From positions 10,307,928 through 10,371,927 of the forward strand of contig NW_027460335.1 in assembly GCF_050947875.1 (NCBI RefSeq): DNA of 64,000 bases. Reading direction: 5' to 3'. A program made the position numbers and the translations under genes. Source of the DNA: Dermacentor variabilis. Its lineage: Eukaryota; Arthropoda; Arachnida; Ixodida; Ixodidae. Below the pieces are notes generated by a model, which was not told the origin of the DNA, searched no databases, and was given only the letters and a program-made list of their open reading frames with translations. Below are positions 11,591-23,748 of this stretch, in pieces (within the stretch, counting starts at the first letter, position 1; each line of letters begins with the position of its first letter).

Positions 11591-11673
11591 TTCCCACCAT
11601 TATAAGCCCTTATTGCTGTTATTTATTTATTGATTGATAGATACTGCGACTTGATACCAGGTTATAGCAGAGT

Positions 11674-12035
11674 GTGCATGCATAGACATATACAAGAATG
11701 TAACCATACACATTCACAAGAATCGCAGCCCTTTTTCCAACGCTCTAAAATAACTAGATACACATTGGTGAATTAGCGAATCGATCTGATTCGAGCTGAT
11801 ATCAGCGGAGTTGATATGATTCTTATGAACCAACCCGTATCGGTCTTTATCGATGTGCATACATAGAAATATACAAGAATGTAAACATACAGATTCGCAA
11901 GAATTGCAGACCTTTTTCCAACATTCTGAAACAATTACAGACAGATTGGTAACTTAGCGAATCGATCTGATTCGAACTGATCTGAGCGGAGTCGATCTGA
12001 TTCTTATGAACCCGCATCCGTGGTTATCAGCCTTA
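11674..12035. repeat. 181-bp direct duplication next to the 50-bp array
   Basis: The block starting GTGCATGCATAGACATATACAAGAATG at 11674 (first 20 bases given in part) recurs at 11855 as GTGCATACATAGAAATATAC, an offset of 181 bases. Similarity continues through CCTTTTTCCAAC, TTAGCGAATCGATCTGATTC and CTTATGAACC. A more diverged third piece is suggested at about 12220-12320 by ATATACAAGCTTGTAAAC. Confidence 0.75.
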
Positions 12036-12349
12036 TCGCAGTTGATCCGAACCGTATCAACCCTTATCGGTGCTTAATAAAATTTTGGTCTTGACCCGAG
12101 CTTTATCAACCCTTTTCAACGTTATCGCAGTTCTTCCGAGCATTCAAAGCCCCTATGGCTATTATTAATTTATAATAGATACAGCGATGTGATATCAGAC
12201 TACAGCAGGGGGGGGCCTACACCAATATATACAAGCTTGTAAACGATACATTAAAACACACAAGCACATAAACACGAATTAGTTATATTTGCAAGCATTT
12301 TTCAAAAATTGCTGCGAAATTCTAGGTAACAGTATCGTAATTAGGGTGG

Positions 12350-12545
12350 TTTATTAAAATAATTTTGTTATAGGCTTTTCCGTGACAAAGCTATGATCTT
12401 ATTATGAGGCACGCCGTAGTTGAGGACTCTGGAAATGGTGACCACCTGCGGTTCTTTAATGTGCACTTAGATCTAAGTACACGGGTGTTTTCGCATTTTA
12501 CCCTCGTCGAAATGCGGTGGCCATGGCTGGGAATAATATTAGGAT
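12350..12545 (-). repeat. tRNA-derived SINE fragment
   Basis: On the minus strand it reads GGCCACCGCATTTCGACGAG, GTGTACTTAGATCTAAGTGCAC, AGAACCGCAGGTGGTCACC and GGCGTGCCTCATAAT, the body of the SINE also present at 10195 and 22470. The tRNA-like head is missing, so transcription by Pol III is unlikely. Confidence 0.65.
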
Positions 12546-13029
12546 TATTTCAGTCTGTTAATATCATAGGGGAAATAATATTTGAAACAATTATTTCGTG
12601 CGCTTAAGAAGGTTATTGTCAGCGCATGCCTTCGTCTCCTTTCAGAACCTAACGAATAAATAAAAACATGGAAGTGCATCCGTTTTACCAACCGTTTACA
12701 AGTTGAAAGGGGAACGTTATACAGCGGACACGTTTGCGCAGAGTCACCGGGGTAATCCACTGCGTCGCATCTATGAGCTGACTGACAGACCTACGACCAT
12801 ATGGATTAAAAAATCGTACAATCTTATGCTGTACACGTTCAAGTTTTTTTAATGTTGGTTAAAGTGAATGGGTCCCAAAAAGTTGACAGTCACTTTAGCA
12901 TACGTTAAAGAGCATGAAGTCGCAATGCTGCCCGCTGGCGAGAGGTTCTTGACATTACTTGACATTTTCATTCTTGCGCTTTGCCACTTCCTATCAGTTT
13001 CCCTCACCAGAGTATATGAGTTAGAATGC
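12546..13029. other. Unrecognised intergenic DNA
   Basis: No gene or repeat recognised. Confidence 0.45.
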
Positions 13030-13680
13030 CTCAATTAACTGTGGCTTATTAACTTCGGCCTAATTGACACCAAAGGTCGCGGCTTCGACTCCAACTAAAG
13101 GTACTGGGTTCGATTGCCCTAATGACTTCTATCGTAATTAACCTTCTCCTAAATAACACAAAAACTAGTGGGTTTGACTCTCGTCCTTCACGATGTCAAT
13201 TGTAATCCAACTTGGAGATATAGCTGGTTTGCCCATATCTCCATATTGGGTCGCGGGTTCCTATGCCTTATTCAACTTTGCCTTAACTTACACTAAAGGT
13301 CGTGGGTTCCACTCCCACCAAAGGTCGTAAGTTCGACTCTTACCCTTCGCGATGTCAATTGGAATCCAACTTCGAGTTATCACCGGTTAGCCCATATTCG
13401 CGAGTTGGTTAGACACGGACGAAAGATCGACGGTTCGAGTGCCATCAGTAATTCCATCTTAACTGTGCCCTGATTCCCTTCACCTTAATTAACACCAAAG
13501 GTAGTGTGTTGGACTCCCATCAGAGGTCGTGAGTTCTAGTGACCTAATTAACTATATCCTAATGAGCTGTGCCTCAAGTGACTTTCCGTAATCAGCACCA
13601 AACGTCATGGTTTCGACTCCCACGAAAAGTAGTGGGCTCGACCTCCAACTCTTGTGCCGTTGAATTTGGAAGTCATAATG
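13030..13680. repeat. Degenerate tandem repeat with B-box-like motifs, copy 2
   Basis: Repeats the phrases seen at 651-1190: CACCAAAGGT, GGGTTCGACTCC-like motifs (near 13080, 13110, 13305, 13330 and 13610) and CTTAATTAAC. One part is a clear duplication with a 159-base period: CGATGTCAATTGTAATCCAAC at 13191 (20 bases shared in part) returns at 13350. No cloverleaf is formed. Confidence 0.65.
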
Positions 13681-14157
13681 CTGGACGGTAAAATTTTTCT
13701 CCCGTTAGCTGTCTCAGTCTTCCGCCTTAATAATTATGGATATATGAACACTTGATCCATGCGCATCTAACCATTATCTAATGTGATGAGACCCACATAA
13801 CCCCTCATAACTTTTTATCATCCTTATCAACTCACTGACTCTTGATCCCTCTCTGTTGCGCTACGAGAAGCTCATGAGTCCGCGGAGATCGGTGGAATTA
13901 CGGTCGGTGAAGGAACGCTCAATGGAAGGCGCAGACAGCAACCACCTAGAACCCACCGCTGATGTGGTTTGTTCGTCAATAAATGCTAGCAAAGCAGAAA
14001 TATGCCTGATGTTCTCCACTCTCCAAATTGGCTCTACAAGCTGTCCTAGAGATGACATTTATTGCACCATCACCAAACGTTTCTGTAAAGCCTTCATAGA
14101 AACTGCTCCCCTTACACATTCGTTTGGCACCACCGTGACAACACATTCACATGGTTA

Positions 14158-14249
14158 AGATATATTCACCTTCGGCCAGCGTGGGTGTTTAACGCAGTAT
14201 CTCTAGAAAGTGGGCTAAACATCCACGCTTGCAGAAGGTGAATATATCT
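14158..14249. repeat. 92-nt imperfect foldback
   Basis: Arms 14158-14198 and 14209-14249 pair over 41 positions around a loop of about 10 bases. The outer 16 base pairs (AGATATATTCACCTTC) are perfect; a few mismatches and one possible G-U pair follow nearer the loop. Size and shape fit a short MITE-like foldback or a microRNA-precursor-like hairpin. The sequence alone does not decide between them, and no target duplication is evident. Confidence 0.85.
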
Positions 14250-16147
14250 AGGTAAAATACTCGGTTCGTTTGCGTGGAAGTTTGAAATTTTTATAGGTTC
14301 ATAGGTTCTTAAGTACGAAAGTTACCACCGCCCAAGTTTTTCCTTTCGAATTTATTCTGTTTTTTTTATGAAGCGCGCATCCACTAACAAGTTACGGACG
14401 GACCGACAGAAGGACGGACAGATTTTCTTAAGGTCGCTTACAGATTAAAAATTGCGTACGCTCGCGTAGTGGGGATGATTTGCTGCCGTATGTCAACTGT
14501 CATAGCTCTTTCGGAGGCACGTGCTGTCCAACCGTACAACCGCCAAAGATGTTCTGCATAACGGCTATGTTTCCTATGAAATTGCGCAATTAGACAATAA
14601 ACGAGACCTGTTTATTCCCAGCGTCACAAATATGTCGTCTAGCACACCATTCCTTTATTTAAGCGTAAAGTTTGCTTGAAGCGTTCAGGTAATCACTTAC
14701 TTTGACGATTATTGTCGATGGTTTCTCCACATTTTTAAATTGTCCTAACTTAATCACGTAATGCAAAAAATTTGACCGCCTAAATAAGGCCGTTCTTCCA
14801 GCAGTCCCTATATTTTACCTTTTCCTTATACATGCAACAAACCTCTTGAGAAACGGTGATATTATTGTCAGCAAAACAAATTTCTCTGTTCTCATGTGTG
14901 AAGATGGGAGCTCCCGACGTACACCGCTTCTTAATGTAAGATTAGTTGAGGCTTAAATGAGAAAGAGTAAATTGAGAGCGGTGAATAGTCCTACAATTTT
15001 TCACGTGCTACAATGATAGAAGTAGAGTGAACTTCTGCACACCACAAAAGAGACGGAGGGAGAGAGAACTAAACAATAAAGGCTGGCTGTCTGTATGTTG
15101 GGTAGCCAAAGGGGATAACAGAACATATACGCTATTTAGATCCACTTAGTGTTCGAAGTCTCCAATACGAATCGAAGATTGCGCGCTGGCTATTCGTATT
15201 CGCAATTTGTTGCTGTCCCTCGCACTGCAAAAAAGATTCAGAAAGTACGAAAAGAAAGCCTAGTTAATCGCTTTCTATATACCTAAAAAGCAGAACTTGG
15301 CGTGCATTTTGATTTAGGCCAAATAATTCTTTTGGTAGACGTGGAAACATAAAACTGAATTTTTATGGCCACGACATTATTGCATTTTTAATTTATATGT
15401 TGTTGTCGAAAAAAACTTCCCCGATTGCTGGTAAACCCATTCAGCTTTTTGTGCATTGTATTCGTATCTATCGCAACAAAAGCTATTTTCCATTCTTTAT
15501 GTTGGCAAGCAAAGATAATGCGGAAGTTCCTTTTTTAGTTACCAGTATGAGCAACCTTTTCCTGAAGTGTTGCCTGTACAAGCGCAACAACATGAAGCCG
15601 TTTAGCTACAATAATTTCAATGTAAATTAACTTTCCAATTGACACGGTCGTTCGATCATTTCTTCCCAAAACAAGATTCACTGAAAAAGAATGCTCCGTT
15701 TGAAATTTCGCGCTAACCCATATAAACTATTGAAGGCACCGCTAGCTGAGGAACAGATGAATGTTAACCTAAACAGTCACACGCATCATCACTGAAAAGT
15801 TCTCGTCAGCTGTCATATTTATTTATGAAATGGAATAGTGTATTTGCCATCCTGCACACATACAGATGGAGGGCTGTAGAAACAAAGCTATCCTTCAACA
15901 GCCTGACGTGTCTACAATCCCTGTTTCTGCAAGGAGGCAGTATAACATATGCGCATATACGTATACATAGATATGTGTAGCTGTATACAGACCTTCACTG
16001 GCATGTTTCTCATTGACACTTTGCTTCATGTCAAGAAACAAATGCAAATACACAGATACATAACGCTACCAGATATTACATCGAAACCGTATACCTCAGT
16101 TTCAGTTCCTTGGATGATGACGTAAAAAGATCAAATCTGACCAAATT
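14250..16147. other. Intergenic DNA with a GGACGGAC-rich spot
   Basis: No gene recognised in 1.9 kb. At about 14393-14424 there is a short imperfect run of ACGGACGGACCGACAG-type repeats. The open frame across 15397-15630 is AT-rich with no recognisable motif. Confidence 0.45.
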
Positions 16148-17290
16148 CTAGTAATATAACAGTGTTGGTATTATGTATTTACGCCACCGTTTGTCATAGT
16201 TTGAATGTGGTGTTGGTACTAACGAATCCTCAAAGTGCCTTGTAACGTAATTTGTAGGTTTTCTCTGAAGCTCGGCTACAGCACTCAGGTCGCTGATATC
16301 CGATGGATTTCCAATTTCTATGCACGAATCAGACAATATCTGTAGAGATGGTGAGCTGAGATCGTACAAAAATTATTAACGAAGGTTATTGTGGATGCTG
16401 TGTAGGAAGAGTTATATGCGTCGCGGAGATAATTCTTTTGTAACAGCTGAATATGTTCTGGATTGGTGGATGTTGTTGTTACCCCTTACTAATTGGCAAT
16501 AGTTTAAATGTGATTGTAAAAGTGAATTGTACAGCAAGCGTTTAATACGCGTGGAAAGAATGTACCTCATGCGGCCTACTACACCATTTATACAACTTAT
16601 TTGCTTAGAACGCATTTTATATGATTGTTCCATGACATGTTCGCTGAAAAGTTGACACCCCAACAATTGAAAGTCTCGACGATTTCAATACTCCTTGAGT
16701 TTATTACAATGTCTTAATGGGCAGGTATTTCCTTGTTTTTCGGTCTCAATATAACTGCTTTTGTTTTGTTTGCATTTATCTTCATTAAGTTCACCCTCGA
16801 CCATTCCTCTAAAGATTTCATTGCATTGTTACACTGTTCTTTATTAACATGAATATTATTACCAGTGAAAAAATACTCATGTCAGCCGCATAAATAAGAA
16901 ACCTCGCCTTAGAGTTAATATTGACGATATCATTCACATAGATATTAAAAAGCAAAGGCCCTAATATACTTCTCTGTGGCACTCGACAATGGACAGCTCT
17001 AGCGTTAGAAGTAAAGGTGTCGATTCTCACAATTTCTGTTCTATTATATAAGTTGGATTTCTTAAGAGATAATGCCCGTCCGCGTATTCCATAATGGTTT
17101 AGTTTCTCCAATAAAACGGTATGATCAACTAAATCAAAGGCCTTAGAAAAGTCTACGAAAATACCAGCTATAGATTTCCTTTCGAACTCTCTTAATATGT
17201 ATTCGTTCTGCTCTACTAATGATAACTCGACGAATTTTTCTTACGAAAACCAAATTGGTGGGATGCTAACAGGTTCTGTTTTTCAATGCT
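16148..17290 (-). mobile_element. CR1-like LINE remnant (RT to ORF2 C-terminus)
   Basis: Minus-strand translation gives, in order, an RT finger/palm start (about 17290-17110, HQFGFRKKN and FVDFSKAFDLVDH), RT motifs (17111-16818, SILGPLLFNIYVNDI, then YAAD where an active enzyme has YADD), the thumb region (16666-16412, LLYNSLLQSHLNYC) and a C-terminal end (16369-16148). The pieces are in several frames. The loss of the first catalytic Asp in the YxDD box and the frameshifts show it is dead. The endonuclease and 5' end are missing, as usual for a 5'-truncated LINE. Confidence 0.8.
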
Positions 17291-18389
17291 AAAACCGAGT
17301 CAACTGTTTACCATACGACTCCTTTTACAAAGGTCCACATATCGAAACGTAGGCAGCCCTTTTTGATGCAATTAATCTCTGTTTATGTAACTTCTATCGC
17401 ACAGTGTGTGATTCCATGTGTTGGATGCATAATTGACTTTGACTCTCTTTGTAACTATGACAATAAATGGAGGGTTATGACTAATGCTAAGTGGTACCCG
17501 AAGGGTAACTTTCGTCACATGCGGCTCTCTACATGAAACTAAAGCACATAAATGAGCGTCATATCATTTTTCTTGCACCGAAACGTGGTCACCACCAATG
17601 CCAACCATTATTGCCGACTGCGTGCTCAGGACAATGCACATAACCAACAATTGGAATGCTTCCGCGGTTTGCTTATGGCTCGTTATTCCGGCACACCGCG
17701 TCGTCGAGGTAGCTGTTGCAAAAGTGTAGACTACGCAGAACTTTGTTGGTTAAGGGGTGAAAGCGTTGCGCCAAGTTTCAATGACCGAGAGAAATCCGCA
17801 CAAGTTGATAAAGCCGAAACGGGGGATGATCGCTGTCATCTAAAATGTTCGCTGGTCGCCTACGACGACAACAACCATCTTTAAAGATATAGTCGACACG
17901 CCGTTGCCTCCAATGCACATAAATATATGTGCATTGGTACAGGTCTACATTTTAATTCTATATGCAAAGTTGGGGACCAAAAGATGTTCGAACATAATAT
18001 GATGCCGAGCGCCAAGTCGTGTTGTAACTCATTCTGTGCTTCTTTGAATGTTTTATGTCAACGGCGACACATACTGCTGTGGTGCGACTGGTCTTTAAAA
18101 GTCAGAATATCCTCACTGATTGCTTTGCCATTGCACGTTGACAGATTCAGATTAGGAAGCTGGAGAAGATCTGTCAATAAAGCTAGACGAGGTGAAGGCA
18201 GCTGGACTTAATGGGTTCCAAGACATAACCCAAGCCTCTTGTACGAAAACCACATGCACTATATCAAAGCATTGCTGACGAACATGAAAGAGGATGTTTT
18301 AATAACAAAGGATACCTGCACCGATGCTTGGGCACTAAACGTGGCCGGCTGTAGAAAGATAATGAAGACAGGCAAGAAAAGGTAGGCTC
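17291..18389. other. Unrecognised intergenic DNA
   Basis: An open plus-strand frame at 17552-17884 (110 codons) shows no motif I know, and I do not call it a gene. A short palindrome lies at 17910-17937. Confidence 0.4.
17910..17937. repeat. 28-bp palindrome
   Basis: Arms CCAATGCACATA and TATGTGCATTGG are perfectly complementary around a 4-base AT centre. No associated element is recognised. Confidence 0.85.
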
Positions 18390-18740
18390 AGACTCAGTGA
18401 ATTATCCATGCCAGTTGCCATACTGCAGCCTTGGCAGCTTTGAGTACGAAGCCGGCGAACGTCTGTGGTCGGCAGCCGTGGTCGGTAGGATGCTGACTTC
18501 GCAATCTGTGTCTACCAAGAAGTAGGCTCCAGTGACGAGTCCATAAACGATTTGGCAGCACGTAGATGGGACAGTGGCAGTCACCGCTGCCAGCTGTGTG
18601 ACTTACCCTGTTGGCTCTTCCCTGCGGGAAAAAGCACAGGCGGGGTGGTGTCATCGAAACAGAGATCGTACCGGCACAGCCTGGCGACATGAGAACAGGC
18701 CCAAGTGTGGCGTGAACATATACAAATTAAAGTCAGCAAT
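18390..18740 (-). pseudogene. Gypsy gag-pol junction remnant with protease
   Basis: On the minus strand the frame 18584-18402 contains YFLVDTDCEVSILP, the flap and active-site region of a retroelement aspartic protease in which the family DTGA has become DTDC. Upstream a few Cys and His residues of a Gag zinc-binding segment are suggested, interrupted by stops. It belongs with the gag fragment at 19540-19840. Confidence 0.65.
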
Positions 18741-19539
18741 GTGGGGCTCGTCTTAGCCTAGCTCTTCCGCTGGATCCCCGAATCTGTGATATTCGATGGC
18801 CAAGATGGAAGATGCCGAAATGTCTATATGCTTGTGCGTAAGTCTGCGAGACTACAGAGGTGAATATCATCACCTGCAACTAAGATAAAACATACATTCA
18901 ATTGTTCGAGAAGCGCTAATGCAGGAGACATATATCGGTGGCGTTTGCTCTTTCAGGAAGTAGCCATTACATACAGCAATTCAACGGCGATGTTGTGCGG
19001 TCAAAAAAGCCTTCTGCTGCGAATGATTTCTGAAGACGCTTCCGATCGAAACTGAACACAATTAGTCATGGTTTCTTTTAAGTCTTATAGCCTGAAGTAT
19101 TTGTCCGAGGAAAAACATTCGAATGTCAATTAGAACTAATCATATCTAAGGAAAGAATATTATGAAAGCTCTCACGCCGTTCAGAATAATATGGGCAACA
19201 AAAACAATAACGATTACTATATATTCCCATGTTTTCCAAAGTAAACAAACACATATTGGACATGTTAGCTATGTCAAAAAGTGCAAAGCGCGCGAAATAG
19301 TGGGTATTCCAGAGATATCGACTTCAAATTTATGCAGCTAGATGGACGCAGCCGTACGAGTCTTTTCGAGCATTCTTCCGCCCTCGTTGAAAGCGCCGTG
19401 CACAAAGTGTTGCTCTCTGAGTTAGGAAGGGTGGCACGCTAAGGCGCGTTTCGCTCCTACCACGGATGACGTAAATATCAGCAATTTCTTTTCCTTAGCA
19501 CCACATTGTTATTTGACTCAGTTTGGGTATGTCGCAGAA

Positions 19540-19840
19540 TCACCACAACACGATACAAGTGAGTGAGGGTTCTATAGGCGGCGACGGGCTGACGGATGGC
19601 AATAAGGTCACTAATTTGTGCCATGATATTAAGTTATTTGGACAGAATGTAGAAATAGCGCATCTCTGCAGAGTGGATGCTCCCGCTGTATAGGAGAACT
19701 TGTCCCGACCTGTAGGAACCATAGGCCAATGTTGAGAGGCCCGAAAGAGGAAATCGAATTTGAAGTATATGTGGCAGCAGCACTGGAGCTGTGCTGACTG
19801 TATAACTGGCAGAAGGCGTGTCGTGGGCCATCGCACCATG
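19540..19840 (-). pseudogene. Gypsy gag fragment
   Basis: The minus strand encodes HSAEMRYFYILSK and, after a stop or frameshift, IMAQISDLIA, phrases typical of the capsid region of Gypsy Gag proteins. Three overlapping frames share the coding signal, showing indels. Distance and order relative to the protease remnant at 18.4-18.7 kb are right for one decayed element with a rearranged middle. Confidence 0.6.
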
Positions 19841-20270
19841 ATAACATTAGCGTGTTCGACAGTTTCCTCTTAGCAGTAACCAATAAAGTAAGCTTAGCAG
19901 TAACCAATAAACTTCAAAAGTTACACGCTTCCAAGGATACTCGGCCTTTTTCAACGCTTCGCTTTTTGAGAGACATCGCGTACAAGTGATAGTAAAAATT
20001 CGTTAGATAACCGAGCAGTGAATGTGGTTCGGGCAAATGAATATGTGTATTTGTGGGCTTTGTATTACTGTGCAATAGGTTAGCCAGCCGCGCAGAGTAA
20101 CAATCACAGTTTTCTTCTTTTTCAGGGTGGTGTGTACGTATACTTGGATACTTACAGAGTAACTGTCATTATATTCTTTTGTTTCGTAAGGTAGCGTCCA
20201 GAATGAGAAAGGTAATGCTCTCACTCTTTTACCTTGTTCGTGTCCAAAGCTTCTCGGCATAACTAGAGGC

Positions 20271-20328
20271 ATGCATGCTCACTTTGTAGGATCTTTTACA
20301 TCAAGGATCCTACAAAGTGAGCATGCAT
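20271..20328. repeat. 58-nt near-perfect hairpin
   Basis: Arms 20271-20296 and 20303-20328 pair at 25 of 26 positions around a 6-base loop. Each arm holds ATGCATGCTCACTTTGTAGG. The high identity implies a recent origin or selection for the structure. Confidence 0.9.
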
Positions 20329-22469
20329 CAAAATGAGGGAAAGAAACAATGTTCTATCTCTCGCGTAGATAATGACAGTTTTTATATACGAAAAAGTCAA
20401 GAAATCATTACACAGGCGGAAAGGATTGTAAGCCGTATGCCTACGGCATCATATTATTTTAATTGTGCATTAGTCGCCTATGGTAATTTCTATTCCCATC
20501 ATAAGTACACTGCGTTGACCTAAGGTTGACGTACTACTCAACAGTTCCCATCACTTCACCTTATGGCATTTTTCAGTTGGCCACAGAGAATTAATTATTA
20601 TTCTGAAACGAGACCACGATGGGGGGGGGGGGGGCACTGGCAACGATACAGCGGCCGTACACCTTAACACAATGACCTGTTGTCTCGCCTGACCTAGTCA
20701 AAACGTGTGGCAATTATGAACGGCCAAGTTCGGTATCTTTAATTATGTTAATTTTCACTAGTACTTCAGCAGTTAAACCTTTTATTTTTGCGTCATTCTA
20801 CACATACCATTTGCTGAAACCGGGTGCTGCTTGCTCGATGTTACGTTACATCGAATATTTGGCCTTCTTTCATTACCCCAAATTTTCGATGATTTGGGAG
20901 TAATAATTGTAGCCCCCGAGCTAAATTAGGCGATAAGGCGACAAATATTTGTACGAGGAATGGAAGCGACTTATTTAATAAATAACATATATTTACGCGA
21001 GTTACTTTTTGGGCAATAATTTAGGGAACCAATTTCAATTTAAGAATCGTACGCAGCTAGTAGCTTGGAAGGCATATTCACTTGGAAAGAATTTTGAGGA
21101 TGGCCCCGGTTCCTATATATGCGCCGTCAAATTTGCGGTAAAAATGCACTCTTGTTGAATTTAACTTTTTCAAGAAAACAACCCTTTATGCATTTCAGCA
21201 CAAAAGCAACCGGAACGCCAATGCCTTTCGTCGGGTATCTTGAAAATCTGCTCTACTTCGACACACGTTGTGAACTCACTGGCTGCAATTCGTAAATTGA
21301 AACATCTGCCGCAAAGTAGCTTATTCATTATGTAATTCGTGCTTTCATGTTAATTTTTCAATTTAGCGTTTGCATTTCTCGTAGAAGTAATGGCCACATC
21401 ATCGAATAATGTCGCTCAACGGCCGGAATTATGCTATCAGCCACAGGAATTTTTTTTTAGATTTATGCAGCTAAAAACACCTGGTATGCAAGGCTTAAGG
21501 TGCGGAGTTGTGACCTCTGTCGATTTTTCTTCTAATGGTGTTGAAGGGACAGTCTTCACTAAGTGGACCTGTGTCCATTATGTTTCAGGCAAAGTAATGT
21601 TACGTTGGAGGTCCAGATGCACAAGCGAGGAAAGGCAGCTGCTATAATGATCAATCGTAAGTATGAAAGTACGGCAGCATTTTGCTCTGCTCTTGATAAT
21701 TACACAGCGGCAGTAAATCTTCACAGTAATTCCTGAAGTCGTATTGTCGTTAGTCTGATGACACTAAACACTAAATTATTGTTTGCTAAATATGGAAAGT
21801 CCATATTAAGGACCGCGATAATTACGAGAGAAAAGACGAAGAGCTTAAAGAATATATGCATGAAATTAAAAGCAACAATGCCTTTACCTGGCTCGCAAAG
21901 TTCCTAAGGAACCGCTTTGCCAGAAGAGATCGTGCACCGTCATTTCGCTGTGTGCCCTTTCTGTAGCTGTTTGGTTGCGTAGTAAAGTGTAACGGCATAA
22001 TTTTACTGCAGCTGGACACGCGTTCTAGATTTGGTCGAGTGCCTGTGCCGGGCATGATACTGGTGACCGGGACACCCGACGTTCAGCAGGAGATGGCCAC
22101 GCGTACGTGGTTTTTCTTTTTCCCGCTGTCTGTTGTTACAGGATTATTAGAATTATCAATTATAAAGACGCGCAAATGCGCGTGTGCTATATCCAAAATT
22201 TCGTTAATATTGTCGCCGATTACACGTCAAAAAGCCTTGTCAAATCAGTCTTAGCGCACTACTTAAGAATGTTGGTGTTGCACACTCTCAAATGAACGGG
22301 AATAGAAGCGATAACTCTGCAACATATGGTGATATCTACATAAATATCGTATGCTCTTCACCCCTCACGTTTAATTTCAACAAATGGCGACAGTCCTCGG
22401 CGCTGTCGTTGTGATTCGAGTGTTGTCTTTGCTTCACAATTCTGCACGATAGAGAGTTCCCTCGAAAAA
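20329..22469. other. Unrecognised intergenic DNA with a poly-G run
   Basis: A run of 14 G lies at 20621-20634. No gene, transposon domain or RNA gene is recognised in the remaining 2.1 kb. Confidence 0.5.
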
Positions 22470-22706
22470 GAATATTTGGGTTTTACATGCAAAAACCCTG
22501 ATATGAGTATGAGGCCCGCCGTAGCAGGGGACTCAAGAATAAATTTGACCACCTTGGTTTTCTTAACGTGCACCCAAGGACCACTACAAGTGTTTGCATT
22601 TCGACCACAATCAAAATTCGGCTGCCGCGCACAGGATTCCATCCTTAGCCTCCGTCTTAGCAGCCCAACGCCAAATCCACTACACCACCATGGCGTGCAG
22701 AGGTAA
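22470..22706 (-). repeat. tRNA-derived SINE, head and body present
   Basis: Reading the minus strand from 22706, an A-box-like TGGTGTAGTGG lies at 22687-22677 and a B-box-like GGATGGAATCC at 22644-22634, a spacing suited to an internal Pol III promoter. The body (GCAGCCGAATTTTGATTGTG, GGTGCACGTTAAG, GGCGGGCCTCATA) matches the fragments at 10195 and 12350. It is the most complete copy of this SINE in the window. The B box deviates from consensus, so it is probably silent. Confidence 0.72.
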
Positions 22707-23699
22707 ATTTCTAAGTGCAACTTTTGGCGATGTTTACTTCTTCGCCGTCAATACAACGTGTCAATCTGTGCATGGTATATGTAGATTTCAGGAGTAGTCT
22801 TTGGCTAAAAGACAACTCCCATTCCTGTTTTGTGTAGAACGCAAGGCTGCTTCTTCTCGACAATTACTACCCAATAAATGAAAGTGCTGGAAACAAAGTA
22901 TTCGTTTCGTACAATTATTTTAGTTCATCAGTGACGCTATTAACAGTTGCAAAGTAACTCTGTCTCCTGCCCCGCCTCCCTCTTCCTCCACCATTCAAAG
23001 CGGGACGAACACCACCTGTGCACGTGAACGAAAAATACGAAGTTTTGTATGCTACACAACACTGCATTATTGTCGGTGACGTGCCGCAGCCAACACGTAA
23101 GTAAACAGTACATAGATGTGTTTATATAAAGTTTTGCACCCGCGCCTATATAGGTGTTGTAAAGAACCTGTATGTGTCTACTAGAAAAAAAATAAAGATA
23201 ACCAAACTTGAAACAGGAATGGCAGTCACCGATTTGTCTCTAATTAAAAGTTTTTATCATCCGATTTTTAATAAATGATTGTTCTCGCACACAGTAGCCA
23301 TAAACATGCCTACAGGGCGCCGTACAAGGAACGTGTATAATGCGATGCGGCAAGCATCTATTGTTAAGAACGTTACAAAAACCATTGAATATTCTGAAGA
23401 ACACTATTGGAATCCTTCACGATAGGTTAAGCTGTGATAACTATATGTTATGTGAAGACAGTGTGTGTTCTTTACATAACATACAAATCTAAAGTATGTA
23501 GTGCATTATAAAAGTTATCTTCGATCAAAGTTATTAGGACCGCTAAGTGCCATCTATTATGCACATGTTGTGCTGTCCATATCATATTGCTGTGATAGGG
23601 TGGGCTTAACTATGCAACAAGGGTTGCCATGCCCGCACCGATCTGCTGCAAGAACAAGCCCACTTCGTCCTTTTCTTCATCCGTCCCTGCTTTCACATT
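22707..23699. other. Unrecognised intergenic DNA
   Basis: No gene recognised. A stretch near 23110-23210 has TATA-like and AATAAAG sequences but no flanking LTR structure I can confirm. Confidence 0.4.
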
Positions 23700-23748
23700 A
23701 GCGTAACACTCCTCTCTTCACAGATGGAGACCACTGGGCGACGAACTG

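Noticed and set aside
17552..17884. 110-codon plus-strand frame
   Set aside because: No recognisable domain or repeat relation; length is within chance for 64 kb in six frames.
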